Assembly: GCA_049606855.1 (NCBI GenBank)
Contig: JBMYVY010000003.1
Span: 1-64,000, forward strand
DNA length: 64,000 nucleotides
Source of the DNA: JBELHR01 sp049606855
GTDB taxonomy: Bacteria; Bacteroidota; Bacteroidia; Flavobacteriales; Flavobacteriaceae
Direction: 5' to 3'
The notes under the pieces are model-generated. The model saw only the letters and a program-made list of their open reading frames with translations. It searched no databases and was not told the DNA's origin. Position numbers and translations under genes: made by a program. Below, piece after piece: positions 1-8,432 of this stretch; position 1 is the first letter of the stretch; every line of letters starts with the position of its first letter.

Positions 1-2
1 TG

Positions 3-1646
3 TGGACCTGTTCAATGCATCCACAGATTATGCAACCAGAAGCAGGAGATTGCCCTATTTGTGGTATGGATTTAATTCCTGCTGATGGTGTAAGTGATGG
101 TTTATTAGCAGACCAATTCAAATTGACTGAAAACGCAATTGCTTTAGCTAATATTCAAACATCTATTGTTGGTAAAGGCAATGTTGAAGGCAATACTATC
201 AAATTATCTGGTAAAATTGCTGAAAACGAAGAAGCCAATGCAGTACAGGTAAGTTATTTCGCTGGAAGAATTGAACGTTTGAATGTGAGTTTTACAGGCG
301 AAGAAGTTCGTAAAGGTCAATTATTGGCAACCATTTATTCGCCAGAACTCTATGCAGCACAACAAGAATTAATTACAGCAGCATCTTTAAAAGAATCACA
401 ACCTGCTTTATACAAAGCAGTCCGTAATAAATTGAAATTATGGAAGCTCTCTGAAAATCAAATTAATAAGATTGAAGAAACAGGAAAAGTGAAAGAAAAC
501 TTTCCTGTGTATGCAACCTTTTCGGGTACTGTTACAGAAAAATTAGTAGAGCAAGGCGATTACATTAAACAAGGTCAACCCATATTAAAAATTGCCAATC
601 TCAACACAGTTTGGGGAAATTTTGATGTGTATGAAAATCAGATTAACCGCTTTAAAAAAGGACAGGAAGTGATGATAACAACCAATGCCTATCCTAATAA
701 AGAATTTAAAGGTAAAGTTGATTTCATTGACCCAGTTTTAAACACCAAAACAAGAACTGTTACCTTGCGTGTTGTTTTAAACAATAAGGACGATGTATTT
801 AAACCAGGAATGTTTGTAATCGCAAATATTGAAGACAGTACAGCTAAAAATGACGAAGTATTAACAATTCCTTCATCTTCTGTGTTATGGACAGGTGAAC
901 GTTCTGTGGTGTACCTTAAAACAAATCCAGACCAACCTATTTTTGAAATGCGTGAAATTAAATTAGGCAATCAAATTGGTAATGAATATGAAGTTTTAGA
1001 AGGATTATTTGTTGGAAATGAAATAGTGACTAACGGTACATTTACGGTTGATGCAGCAGCACAATTACAAGGCAAAAAGTCTTTGATGAATAAAGATGGT
1101 GGTAAAGTAATGACAGGTCACGAGGGTCATTTAGGTATGGATAACAATTCACCCAACACAGAAAGTGACCACACTATTATGAATGAGCGTCTGAAAGTAT
1201 CAGCGAAATTTCAAGAGCAGTTAAAAGCTGTTTTCAATGCGTATATCAATTTAAAAGATGCTTTAGTGAAAGAAGACTCAAAAGGCGCTTCTGAAAGTGT
1301 AATAAGTTTACTAAACAATTTAACCAGAGTAGATATGAAATTGTTATCAAACAATAAGGCGCATAATCATTGGATGTCATTAGAAAAGGAAATAAAACCT
1401 TCAGCGACCTCAATTTCTGAAACATCCGATATAAAAGCACAAAGAGACCATTTTAAATATTTATCATCACATCTAATCAATGCTGTTCAATTGTTTGGTG
1501 TTAATGAAAAGGTTTATGTGGAATTTTGCCCTATGGCAGATAACAACAATGGTGCATATTGGTTGAGCAAAGAAGAAAAAGTAATCAATCCATATTTTGG
1601 CAGCGCAATGCTAACCTGTGGAGAAGTAAAACAAGTAATAGAATAA
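3..1646 (+). CDS. heavy-metal RND efflux adaptor, CusB type (5' end outside window)
   Basis: Periplasmic adaptor of a heavy-metal RND pump, linking a CusA-like inner-membrane pump to an outer-membrane channel. The gene is cut by the window edge: the frame is open to base 3 and reads W-T-C-S before the Met at 15, so that Met is internal. It lies in the N-terminal heavy-metal-binding domain (TCSMHPQI, then CPICGMDL). The lipoyl, hairpin and barrel parts of an adaptor follow (about residues 45-330 from Met15). The C terminus is a DUF3347 domain (about 395-535) with cysteines in FCPM and LTCG. A His/Met-rich linker precedes it. Pump and channel genes must lie to the left. The next gene repeats the DUF3347 domain. 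Family assignment is firm; copper or silver as substrate is inferred. Confidence 0.9.
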   Translation, partial: WTCSMHPQIMQPEAGDCPICGMDLIPADGVSDGLLADQFKLTENAIALANIQTSIVGKGNVEGNTIKLSGKIAENEEANAVQVSYFAGRIERLNVSFTGEEVRKGQLLATIYSPELYAAQQELITAASLKESQPALYKAVRNKLKLWKLSENQINKIEETGKVKENFPVYATFSGTVTEKLVEQGDYIKQGQPILKIANLNTVWGNFDVYENQINRFKKGQEVMITTNAYPNKEFKGKVDFIDPVLNTKTRTVTLRVVLNNKDDVFKPGMFVIANIEDSTAKNDEVLTIPSSSVLWTGERSVVYLKTNPDQPIFEMREIKLGNQIGNEYEVLEGLFVGNEIVTNGTFTVDAAAQLQGKKSLMNKDGGKVMTGHEGHLGMDNNSPNTESDHTIMNERLKVSAKFQEQLKAVFNAYINLKDALVKEDSKGASESVISLLNNLTRVDMKLLSNNKAHNHWMSLEKEIKPSATSISETSDIKAQRDHFKYLSSHLINAVQLFGVNEKVYVEFCPMADNNNGAYWLSKEEKVINPYFGSAMLTCGEVKQVIE

Positions 1647-1678
1647 TAAATCAAGTAATAACAATTAAATTTTAAACA

Positions 1679-2293
1679 ATGAAAAAAGTAAGATTAACAA
1701 CAATTATGGTAATGGCATTTATAAGCTTATCAGCAATGTCTTGTAAAGATGCGAAAACAGAAAACAGTACCAATTCTGAAATGATTACTGAGGAAGACCA
1801 TTCAAAAATGAACCACGATAATTCCGATGGTCACCACGATGTGGATAAAAAGGAAATGGCAATGAACGGAGATGGAAATTCCCAAACAATATTAAATGAC
1901 TATTTCAACTTAAAGGATGCCTTAGTGGCAGATGATAATGCCAAAGCTAAAGAATTGGGTGCAACCCTCGCAACATCATTAGGAAAGCTTGACATTTCAA
2001 AATATACGGATGCTCAGCAATCAGAATTAAAGGACATTATGGAAGATGCTATCGAGCACGCAGAACATATCAGTGAAAGTGATATTAAACACCAACGCGA
2101 ACATTTTAAAGTTTTGAGCAAAGATGTTACTGATATGGTAGCTATTACGGGAACACAAGTGAAACTATACGAGCAATTTTGTCCAATGTATGATGGCGGT
2201 ACAGCTTGGTTGAGTACAAAGGAAGAAATACGCAATCCATATTATGGAAGCCAGATGTTGAAATGTGGTAAAGTACAGCGAGAAATTAACTAA
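1679..2293 (+). CDS. DUF3347 lipoprotein, probable metal-binding
   Basis: Short exported protein of 204 residues. A lipoprotein signal peptide ends in a lipobox-like AMSC at about residues 19-22. A His/Met/Asp-rich stretch (about 40-65) precedes a single DUF3347 domain (about 70-200). The domain keeps the pattern seen at the end of the adaptor upstream: an FCPM motif, a Trp-Leu-Ser step, and a final cysteine in MLKCG. It starts 32 bases after the adaptor gene and ends directly against the next start codon, so all three genes look like one operon. A periplasmic metal chaperone role is inferred from the motifs and neighbours only. Confidence 0.8.
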   Translation: MKKVRLTTIMVMAFISLSAMSCKDAKTENSTNSEMITEEDHSKMNHDNSDGHHDVDKKEMAMNGDGNSQTILNDYFNLKDALVADDNAKAKELGATLATSLGKLDISKYTDAQQSELKDIMEDAIEHAEHISESDIKHQREHFKVLSKDVTDMVAITGTQVKLYEQFCPMYDGGTAWLSTKEEIRNPYYGSQMLKCGKVQREIN

Positions 2294-2749
2294 ATGAAAA
2301 TTGTAAAAATCATAGCACTGATTTTATTGGTTGGATTTGTGGGCATACAGTTTGTGCCCACAGACCTCAATCAAAGTGATACTGTGCCAAAAACTGACTT
2401 CTTGTTGGTAAACAACACCCAAGAAAACATAAGCGCATTATTACAAGAGTCCTGCTATGATTGTCATAGTAATAACACAGAATACCCTTGGTACAATAAG
2501 GTACAACCTGTTGCTTGGTTTTTAGAAGACCACATTAATGAAGGAAAGGAAGAATTGAATTTCAATGAATGGGATGCGTATTCCAACCGAAGAAAAAACA
2601 GCAAACTAAAGTCAATAATTAGTCAGGTTAAAGATGATGAGATGCCACTAGCATCTTACACCTTGATTCACAAGGATGCTAAGTTGTCCAATTCTGAAAA
2701 GACCTTGATTATTGATTATATGAAGAACCTAAAAGAAACATTAAAATAA
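2294..2749 (+). CDS. haem-binding domain protein (CxxCH), membrane anchored
   Basis: Protein of 151 residues with one N-terminal hydrophobic segment (about 4-20) and one CxxCH haem c attachment motif at residues 54-58 (C-Y-D-C-H). The following NNTEYPWYN stretch resembles the small haem-binding domain proteins common in Bacteroidota. It is likely a periplasmic, membrane-anchored mono-haem cytochrome-like protein. The start codon follows the stop of the DUF3347 lipoprotein directly, so it is translated from the same transcript. The electron partner is unknown. A long hairpin follows the stop codon. Confidence 0.8.
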   Translation: MKIVKIIALILLVGFVGIQFVPTDLNQSDTVPKTDFLLVNNTQENISALLQESCYDCHSNNTEYPWYNKVQPVAWFLEDHINEGKEELNFNEWDAYSNRRKNSKLKSIISQVKDDEMPLASYTLIHKDAKLSNSEKTLIIDYMKNLKETLK

Positions 2750-2809
2750 TGCCCTGATATGGGAAGGAAATACTGGTTGGTTGGTTAATAGCCCTTCCCA
2801 TTTCAGGCA
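2750..2809. other. long imperfect hairpin after the metal operon
   Basis: Arms at 2750-2767 and 2792-2809 pair almost throughout: TGCCCTGATATGGGAAGG against a right arm whose complement is TGCCTGAAATGGGAAGGG, with a bulge and a mismatch. The loop is about 24 bases. There is no T tract on the plus strand, so it is not a textbook Rho-independent terminator. It may protect the 3' end of the metal operon transcript or be a small repeat element. Confidence 0.6.
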
Positions 2810-2823
2810 CTATAAAAAGTATT

Positions 2824-3132
2824 ATGAAACAAACCCTTAACATAAAGAATATGGTATGTGACAGATGCAAATCAACTGTATTAAGGGAGTTGGAAGAATT
2901 GGGTTGTGACATAAAAACGGTTGAGCTTGGACAAATTGTTCTAAACAAAAAGACAGGCATCCAAACATTAGAATTAGAAAAAGTGCTGAGCAAACACGGT
3001 TTTGAAATCATAAAGGATGAAACAGAAATTTTGATAGAGGAAATAAAAATTGCGCTCATAAAAAAAATCGAAAATCAGGACAATGCAAACCTTTCATCTT
3101 TTTTGACCAAAAGGTTTAATAATTACTCCTAC
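2824..3132 (+). pseudogene. HMA-AraC type metal regulator, truncated after the HMA-like part
   Basis: The first 100 or so residues match the N-terminal half of small flavobacterial regulators in which a heavy-metal-associated-like fold (IKNMVCDRC, cysteines 12 and 15) is joined to an AraC helix-turn-helix. The match runs to about the N-N-Y-S-Y step. Where the AraC DNA-binding half should follow, the frame instead reads a basic, Trp-rich tail that is antisense to a TonB-receptor fragment and stops at 3210. The gene has lost its DNA-binding half through a rearrangement with a joint between 3094 and 3132. It is probably non-functional as a regulator. Confidence 0.7.
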
Positions 3133-3306
3133 ACTAAAAATAAAACCGTCCGTAGGCGCATAAATTTCTGGAAATTCTGGATTGTCGTGTGGTGGCAAAA
3201 CCAAAGGTGAAAACCTACTTTGTCTTCTGTCTGTAAAGTTTTCAAAATTTACAAAGGTTGTTCCCCATTTGAAATTGCGCATTAAAAGCAATCCCATAGT
3301 TATAAA
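3094..3306 (-). pseudogene. C-terminal remnant of a TonB-dependent receptor
   Basis: The minus strand encodes about 68 residues ending at the stop at 3094. They read like the end of an outer-membrane TonB-dependent receptor: a strand with R-N-F-K-W-G, then FVNFENFTDRRQSRF, then PPHDNPEFPEIYAPTDG and a last strand FIFSVGVIIKPF. No plug or barrel precedes it; the frame hits a stop about ten codons upstream. The piece is inverted relative to the flanking fragments and begins where the methyltransferase remnant starts, about 3300-3308. Confidence 0.7.
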
Positions 3307-3529
3307 ATCCGGATACCAACTCCTTGATCATTTCATTCTATCTGAAGAAAGTTGGCTCAGCAATTACTATAGTCCTTTAGAAAAGGAGCTCGCAACTCTT
3401 AAGAAAGATCTTTCCAAAGACGAAGAGACAAAAGAAGTTGTTCAATCTTACAAAGATGAAATAGAGCTATACAAAAGGTTTAAGGATTACTTTGGGTATG
3501 GTTTCTATGTAGCGAGGAAGGTGAATTAA
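3305..3529 (+). pseudogene. C-terminal remnant of a SAM-dependent methyltransferase
   Basis: About 74 residues from S-G-Y-Q-L-L-D-H-F to the stop at 3527-3529 match the tail of class I methyltransferases: GYxLLDHFxLxEESW, a 'YYSPLEKEL' step, a charged helix and a final Y-F-G-Y-G-F-Y strand. The SAM-binding Rossmann part is absent. Upstream the frame is open but antisense to the TonB fragment. I infer that the 5' part was removed, perhaps to the far side of the metal island to the left. Confidence 0.65.
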
Positions 3530-3570
3530 GAAATTCTTGGCTGCATCTTTGAATAATAGGGGGAGCAAAA

Positions 3571-3602
3571 AAAAGCAACACGAAAGTGTTGCTTTTATTG
3601 TT
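3571..3602. terminator. bidirectional Rho-independent terminator
   Basis: Eleven-base perfect stem (3571-3581 with 3586-3596) and a GAAA tetraloop, A tract on one side and T tract on the other. It serves the minus-strand SulP gene, which ends at 3603, and possibly the plus-strand remnant. Confidence 0.85.
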
Positions 3603-5195
3603 TTAAATAGTTTCTGGACTGAGTTTAAAGAACTCGATATAACTATCAGGGTTCTCCACTGTGCCTCGTTCAGAAATCAGTTTAATGGTGATATTCCTCT
3701 CCTGAGCTTTGGTTGCAAAGTCCTCTAGGATTTCAATAATATCATTATCTAGATACCTCGTTTTTCTCACATCAAGTTCTAAATAACTATTATCTTCTAA
3801 TTGATCGAGTTCTTTCAAAATCGCTCCTTTATTAAAGAAAGTTACTTCCTCAGCAAGAGTCATTTTGATTTTTCCGTCATCAACATCTTCACCTTCTTTG
3901 TGGAGGAAGTGAGAGTTTTGGTAACTTTTGATAAGAATGACCGCGATACCAGAGATTAAACCTAGACCAATTCCGTATAATAAATCAATAAAAACGATCC
4001 CAAGAACAGTCAAACAAAATGGAATAAATTGCTTCCACCCCAGTTTATACATTTGAACAAACAAGGAAGGTTTAGCTAATTTATACCCCACTACTAAAAG
4101 TACAGCTGCCAATACCGACAATGGAATCATATTTAGCAATTTTGGTATGGTAACAACAGAAATCAGTAATAAAAATCCATGAATTATTGCAGATAGTTTT
4201 GTTTTACCATTAGACTGAATATTTGCAGAAGAACGCACAATTACTTGAGTAATTGGAAGTCCACCTATCATACCAGAAATAACATTTCCTGTTCCTTGAG
4301 CCAATAATTCTCTATTCGTTGGAGTTACATTCTTAGCAGGGTCTAATTTATCAGTTGCTTCTACACATAATAAGGTTTCTAAACTCGCTACAAGTGCAAT
4401 TGTAAAGGCCGTTACCCAAACATCAGAATTAGTGATGGCTGTAAAATCAGGGAAGCTAAATTGACCCAAAAACATATCGATACTTTCAGGTACTGGAACG
4501 CTCACCAAATGAGTACTTCCAATAGCTAGAATATTACTGTCCTTAGTTAAGGCATAAAAAATAATACCCACGGCTACGGCAACTAAGGGTCCTTGAATCA
4601 CTTGAAATATTTTTCCTTTTTTAGATAGAACTTGACTCCAAAGAATCAAAATACCTAAAGAAACAAGTCCAATCAATGCAGATCCCGGAATCAAGTGATT
4701 TAGGGTTTCAAACAGCATATGAAAGGTGTTGTCCCCATCAAGAGTGATAAAAGAAAAGTCTCCAGTTGGATCTGGATCATAACCAAAAAAGTGAGGGATT
4801 TGTTTAAGTATGATAATAATACCAATACCGGTTAACATTCCTTTGATCACAGATGAAGGGAAATAATAACCAATAATTCCTGCTTTGAGAACTCCAAATA
4901 GAATTTGAATTACACCACCTAAAACTACGGCTACCAAGAAATTTTCATAACTTCCAAGGGTAGCAATAGCTGATAATACTATCGCTGCTAGACCTGCAGC
5001 AGGTCCACTTACTCCAATATTTGAACCACTTAGGGCTCCTACTATTATACCACCGATAATACCAGCGATTAATCCTGAAAATAACGGTGCTCCACTGGCT
5101 AAAGCAATACCCAAACACAAAGGAAGGGCAACAAAGAAAACGACTATACTTGCAGGTATATCATTTTTTAAGTTTGAAAATAATTTTGGTTTCAT
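3603..5195 (-). CDS. SulP family inorganic anion transporter with STAS domain
   Basis: Inner-membrane anion transporter of 530 residues. The start (NDIPASIVVFFVALPLCLGIA) and the GVSGPAAGLAA helix are typical of the SulP/SLC26 family. About a dozen hydrophobic helices run to about residue 430, followed by a cytoplasmic STAS domain (about 435-525). Members carry sulfate, or bicarbonate in the BicA type. No carbonic anhydrase or sulfur-assimilation gene lies beside it, so the substrate is undecided. It ends at a shared terminator and is 61 bases downstream of the HDAC-like gene on the same strand. Confidence 0.9.
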   Translation of the reverse strand: MKPKLFSNLKNDIPASIVVFFVALPLCLGIALASGAPLFSGLIAGIIGGIIVGALSGSNIGVSGPAAGLAAIVLSAIATLGSYENFLVAVVLGGVIQILFGVLKAGIIGYYFPSSVIKGMLTGIGIIIILKQIPHFFGYDPDPTGDFSFITLDGDNTFHMLFETLNHLIPGSALIGLVSLGILILWSQVLSKKGKIFQVIQGPLVAVAVGIIFYALTKDSNILAIGSTHLVSVPVPESIDMFLGQFSFPDFTAITNSDVWVTAFTIALVASLETLLCVEATDKLDPAKNVTPTNRELLAQGTGNVISGMIGGLPITQVIVRSSANIQSNGKTKLSAIIHGFLLLISVVTIPKLLNMIPLSVLAAVLLVVGYKLAKPSLFVQMYKLGWKQFIPFCLTVLGIVFIDLLYGIGLGLISGIAVILIKSYQNSHFLHKEGEDVDDGKIKMTLAEEVTFFNKGAILKELDQLEDNSYLELDVRKTRYLDNDIIEILEDFATKAQERNITIKLISERGTVENPDSYIEFFKLSPETI

Positions 5196-5256
5196 GTGTT
5201 GATAATTTAGATTCTCAAGATATTAAAACTATTTGAATTAATAGTATTACTATTTG

Positions 5257-6162
5257 TCAATCATAAATTTCTTTTGCTAATCTAAAAGTGTTGCAATGAG
5301 CATCAACAATATCAATTATTTCAGGGGAGTATCCTCCCCCCATGGCAACAAGCATAGGAAGGTTACGATGGAAGCATGCTTCTATAACTTTACGGTCTCT
5401 TAAGGCACAGGATTCCTTACTAAGGCTGAGTTTTCCGAGTTTGTCTGTACTGAGAACATCAACTCCGGAAAGGTAAAATACAATATCCGGATTGTTGTCA
5501 TCAAGAATTTTATTGAGGTATTTGTCAAGAATTTCGTGGTATTCTATACCGTTTATTCCATCCTTTAAAGGAAGGTCTAAATCTGAAGATTCCTTGTGAA
5601 ACGGATAATTTTTTCCACCGTGCATGCTAAAGGTGAATACTCGTGGCTCGTTTTTAAAAATAGAAGCTGTACCATTGCCTTGATGAACATCTAAATCGAT
5701 GATTAAAATTTTAGTCGCCAATTCGCTATCGAGAAGATAATTTGCCGTCACTGCGAAATCATTAAATAAACAAAAGCCCTCTCCTTTATCTTTAAAAGCA
5801 TGATGCGTTCCTCCTGCCACATTTAAACCGATTGCTGTGTTTTCTAATGCAAAAAGTGCCATGTCAATGGATCCTTGAGTGATGTATAGTTCTCGTTCAA
5901 ATAGTTCCTTGGATTGAGGAAATCCAAGGTTCCTAACCTCTTTTTTTGACAGGGTTTGATCTTGAGCTCTCTTGATGAAATCCACATCGTGTGTGCGAGC
6001 GATGTCTTGAAGGGAACATAACTCTGGAGCTTTAATTTCTGAGTAATGCAGCGTTCCTTCATACATCAATTGTTGAGGGATAAGTTCATACTTATCCATT
6101 GGGAACCTGTGTTTTTTGTCTAAAGGCAGAATGTATTCTTCCCTAAAAGCAATTTTAATCAT
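5257..6162 (-). CDS. histone deacetylase family protein (AcuC/HDAC-like amidohydrolase)
   Basis: Zinc-dependent amide hydrolase of the arginase-deacetylase fold, 301 residues. The family's key positions are present: paired histidines 120-121 in GGTHHAF, zinc ligands Asp158 and His160 in DLDVH, Asp235 in SGVD, and Tyr277 in GGGYS. Bacterial members remove acetyl groups from proteins, polyamines or acetoin-pathway enzymes; the substrate here cannot be told. Its start overlaps the stop of the trehalose gene upstream by four bases, so the two are translationally coupled. That pairing is unusual and may be functional. Confidence 0.88.
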   Translation of the reverse strand: MIKIAFREEYILPLDKKHRFPMDKYELIPQQLMYEGTLHYSEIKAPELCSLQDIARTHDVDFIKRAQDQTLSKKEVRNLGFPQSKELFERELYITQGSIDMALFALENTAIGLNVAGGTHHAFKDKGEGFCLFNDFAVTANYLLDSELATKILIIDLDVHQGNGTASIFKNEPRVFTFSMHGGKNYPFHKESSDLDLPLKDGINGIEYHEILDKYLNKILDDNNPDIVFYLSGVDVLSTDKLGKLSLSKESCALRDRKVIEACFHRNLPMLVAMGGGYSPEIIDIVDAHCNTFRLAKEIYD

Positions 6163-8363
6163 TCACTCAATTCTTCAATAAATTCATGTACTTTTTCCAC
6201 GGTGGCTATATAATATTTTGCCTGAGTTGGTTTCTTTCCAATTTTAATAGTGGTCGCTGACTCTGGTAATTGAACAAACATGTTTTCATCCGTTACATCA
6301 TCCCCCATAGCGAGAATAAAGTCGTAATTGGATTCAGAACATAAATAAGAAGAGGCCGTACCTTTATTCACACTTGAATTGACCACTTCTATTACACAAT
6401 CACCATCTAGAATTTTTAATTCTGCAGGGATCATGCTATTCAATAATGTTTTTAGTTCAACCGCTCTTTTATTGGATAATTCAGGATCTGATTTTCTGTA
6501 ATGCCAAACTAAAGAGTTCGTTTTTTCTTCGATAAATGTACCTGGTGTGCGATCAGTAAAGGTTTGTAAAACAGGGTAGATGTGTTCCATCCATTTTTGA
6601 GAACCGCTTTCCTTTTTATCTAAAAGACGATCACCATCTTTTATTTGATAACCGTGTTCTGCTACAAGAGTCACGTTTAAATGGCCGAAAAGTTTGGATA
6701 AAAACTCGAGATCCCTACCACTAATGATTACTACTTTAACTCCATTAGTTTGACTCAATTTTTCAATTATTGAAATCGTTTCCTCCGTCGCAATAGCCTT
6801 AGAAGGATCTTCATTAAACCCAACTAAAGTTCCATCATAATCGAAAAATAATATGGAGTTTTTTGCCTTGTGAAATTTGTTGGTAACCTCTTTTCTTCTT
6901 TTTGAATTTAATCGTGGTGTTTGGTGCTGTTCACTCAATTGCTTGGATTCATTTAATTGTTGCATAAAATCGATGGCCCATTTTTCAACGTGGTAGCGTT
7001 TGATTCTTTTTCGAGATATTTTATTTCTCTTTTCTTGTTCTTCTTTGGGCATATCCAAAGCCTTTTTGATGGATTGCACCATGCTTTTGGAATCGAAAGG
7101 ATTTACAAGCAAAGCCTGATGTATTTCTTTTGAGGCTCCTGCCATTTCACTTAGAATAAGTACTCCATCATTGTCTGTTCGAGTAGCTAAATATTCTTTT
7201 GCAACCAAATTCATACCATCTCTTACCGGAGTAATCATCGCTACATCTGAAGAAATATACAGGTCAATTAAATCATCAAAAGGCATAGAACGATAGAAAT
7301 ACCATATAGGTGTCCAGTTGACTTGAGCAAACTTCCCATTGATCCTTCCAACGACTTCATCGGTTTCCCTTTTGAGTTGTTGATAATGATAAACGTTTGA
7401 CCTAGATGGAACAGCTAACATGATGAGTCTGACCTTGCCAATATATTCTGGATAAGTTTCTAAGAAAAGCTCAAAAGCTTCCAAGCGATTAACGACTCCT
7501 TTAGTATAATCTAAACGGTCGATAGAAAGAATGAGTGAGCTCTTTGTGCTTTGTTTTTTATGGAGATCCAATTGTTTTCTCAATTCCGATTTTTCAGATT
7601 CTTCATGAGATTTGTGTTTAAGAGCTACTTGTTCAAATTTCTCATAATCAATTCCCATCGGAAAGGTGTTAACTGTAATTCTTCTCCCTTGATATTCGAT
7701 TTCGTTGAAATTTACAGAAAGCCGCAATAAACGAGTGACCGAACTGATGAAGTGACGTTGATAGTCATAGGTATGGAATCCCAATAAATCAGCTCCCAAC
7801 ATCCCTTTTAAAAGCTCCTCTCTCCTTGCGAAAATTCTAAAAATTTCAAAAGATGGAAATGGAATATGAAGGAAGAAACCGATACTGACCCCTGGACGTT
7901 GCTCTCTGACCATGGCGGGACAAAGGAGTAATTGATAATCATGAATCCATATGGTGTCATTTTCATCTGAGCAAGCAATAATTTTATCTGCAAATTTTTG
8001 ATTTACGGCTTTATAAGATTCCCATTGTTTTTCGTCAAAATTTGTGAATTCTGTAAAATAATGAAAAAGTGGCCATAAACACTCATTGGATAGTCCATAA
8101 TAAAAGTCTTCAATTTCCTCGTGATTGAGATGAATTGCTTCAAATCGTAGTTTTTCTAATTGTGTATTGATATCAGTCTTATCCTCAGTATTCATGGACT
8201 CTTCTTCGATTCCGGGCCATCCAATCCAAATTGAATTCCCCTCTTGATGAACAGATTTTAACCCTGTGGCTAATCCTCCTGAACTCGGTGATGTTTTATA
8301 AGATTTTCCCTCTTTTATTATTTGTACTGGTAATCTATTTGAAACAATGATGTTTTTTTTCAT
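6159..8363 (-). CDS. fused trehalose-6-phosphate synthase/phosphatase
   Basis: Two-domain enzyme of 734 residues that makes trehalose from UDP-glucose and glucose-6-phosphate. The N-terminal GT20 synthase domain (about 1-470) shows VSNRLPV, SSGGLATGL, FLHIPFPS and DRLDYTKGV (about 283-291). The C-terminal HAD phosphatase domain (about 495-734) has the catalytic DYDGTL near residue 507 and a later GDDVTDENMF. It therefore joins OtsA and OtsB activities in one chain. It is divergent from a GH15 gene, with 69 bases between, and coupled to the HDAC-like gene downstream. Trehalose would serve as osmolyte or stress protectant. Confidence 0.93.
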   Translation of the reverse strand: MKKNIIVSNRLPVQIIKEGKSYKTSPSSGGLATGLKSVHQEGNSIWIGWPGIEEESMNTEDKTDINTQLEKLRFEAIHLNHEEIEDFYYGLSNECLWPLFHYFTEFTNFDEKQWESYKAVNQKFADKIIACSDENDTIWIHDYQLLLCPAMVREQRPGVSIGFFLHIPFPSFEIFRIFARREELLKGMLGADLLGFHTYDYQRHFISSVTRLLRLSVNFNEIEYQGRRITVNTFPMGIDYEKFEQVALKHKSHEESEKSELRKQLDLHKKQSTKSSLILSIDRLDYTKGVVNRLEAFELFLETYPEYIGKVRLIMLAVPSRSNVYHYQQLKRETDEVVGRINGKFAQVNWTPIWYFYRSMPFDDLIDLYISSDVAMITPVRDGMNLVAKEYLATRTDNDGVLILSEMAGASKEIHQALLVNPFDSKSMVQSIKKALDMPKEEQEKRNKISRKRIKRYHVEKWAIDFMQQLNESKQLSEQHQTPRLNSKRRKEVTNKFHKAKNSILFFDYDGTLVGFNEDPSKAIATEETISIIEKLSQTNGVKVVIISGRDLEFLSKLFGHLNVTLVAEHGYQIKDGDRLLDKKESGSQKWMEHIYPVLQTFTDRTPGTFIEEKTNSLVWHYRKSDPELSNKRAVELKTLLNSMIPAELKILDGDCVIEVVNSSVNKGTASSYLCSESNYDFILAMGDDVTDENMFVQLPESATTIKIGKKPTQAKYYIATVEKVHEFIEELSE

Positions 8364-8432
8364 TTCCCTCCCGAGTTTGGTTATTTTGCGCTATCTTTCT
8401 CAATATATGCTAAATTAAAACTTCATACAAGC

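Noticed and set aside
15..17. ATG at 15 as the start of the efflux adaptor
   Set aside because: The frame is open upstream and the preceding W-T-C-S completes the metal-binding motif, so this Met is internal and the gene starts outside the window.
3182..3529. One intact 115-residue protein gene
   Set aside because: Only the part after about 3305 has family resemblance; the first 40 codons are antisense to a TonB-receptor fragment.
5257..6162. Histone deacetylase gene as evidence of transfer from a eukaryote
   Set aside because: AcuC/HDAC-like amidohydrolases are widespread in bacteria, and composition matches the neighbours.
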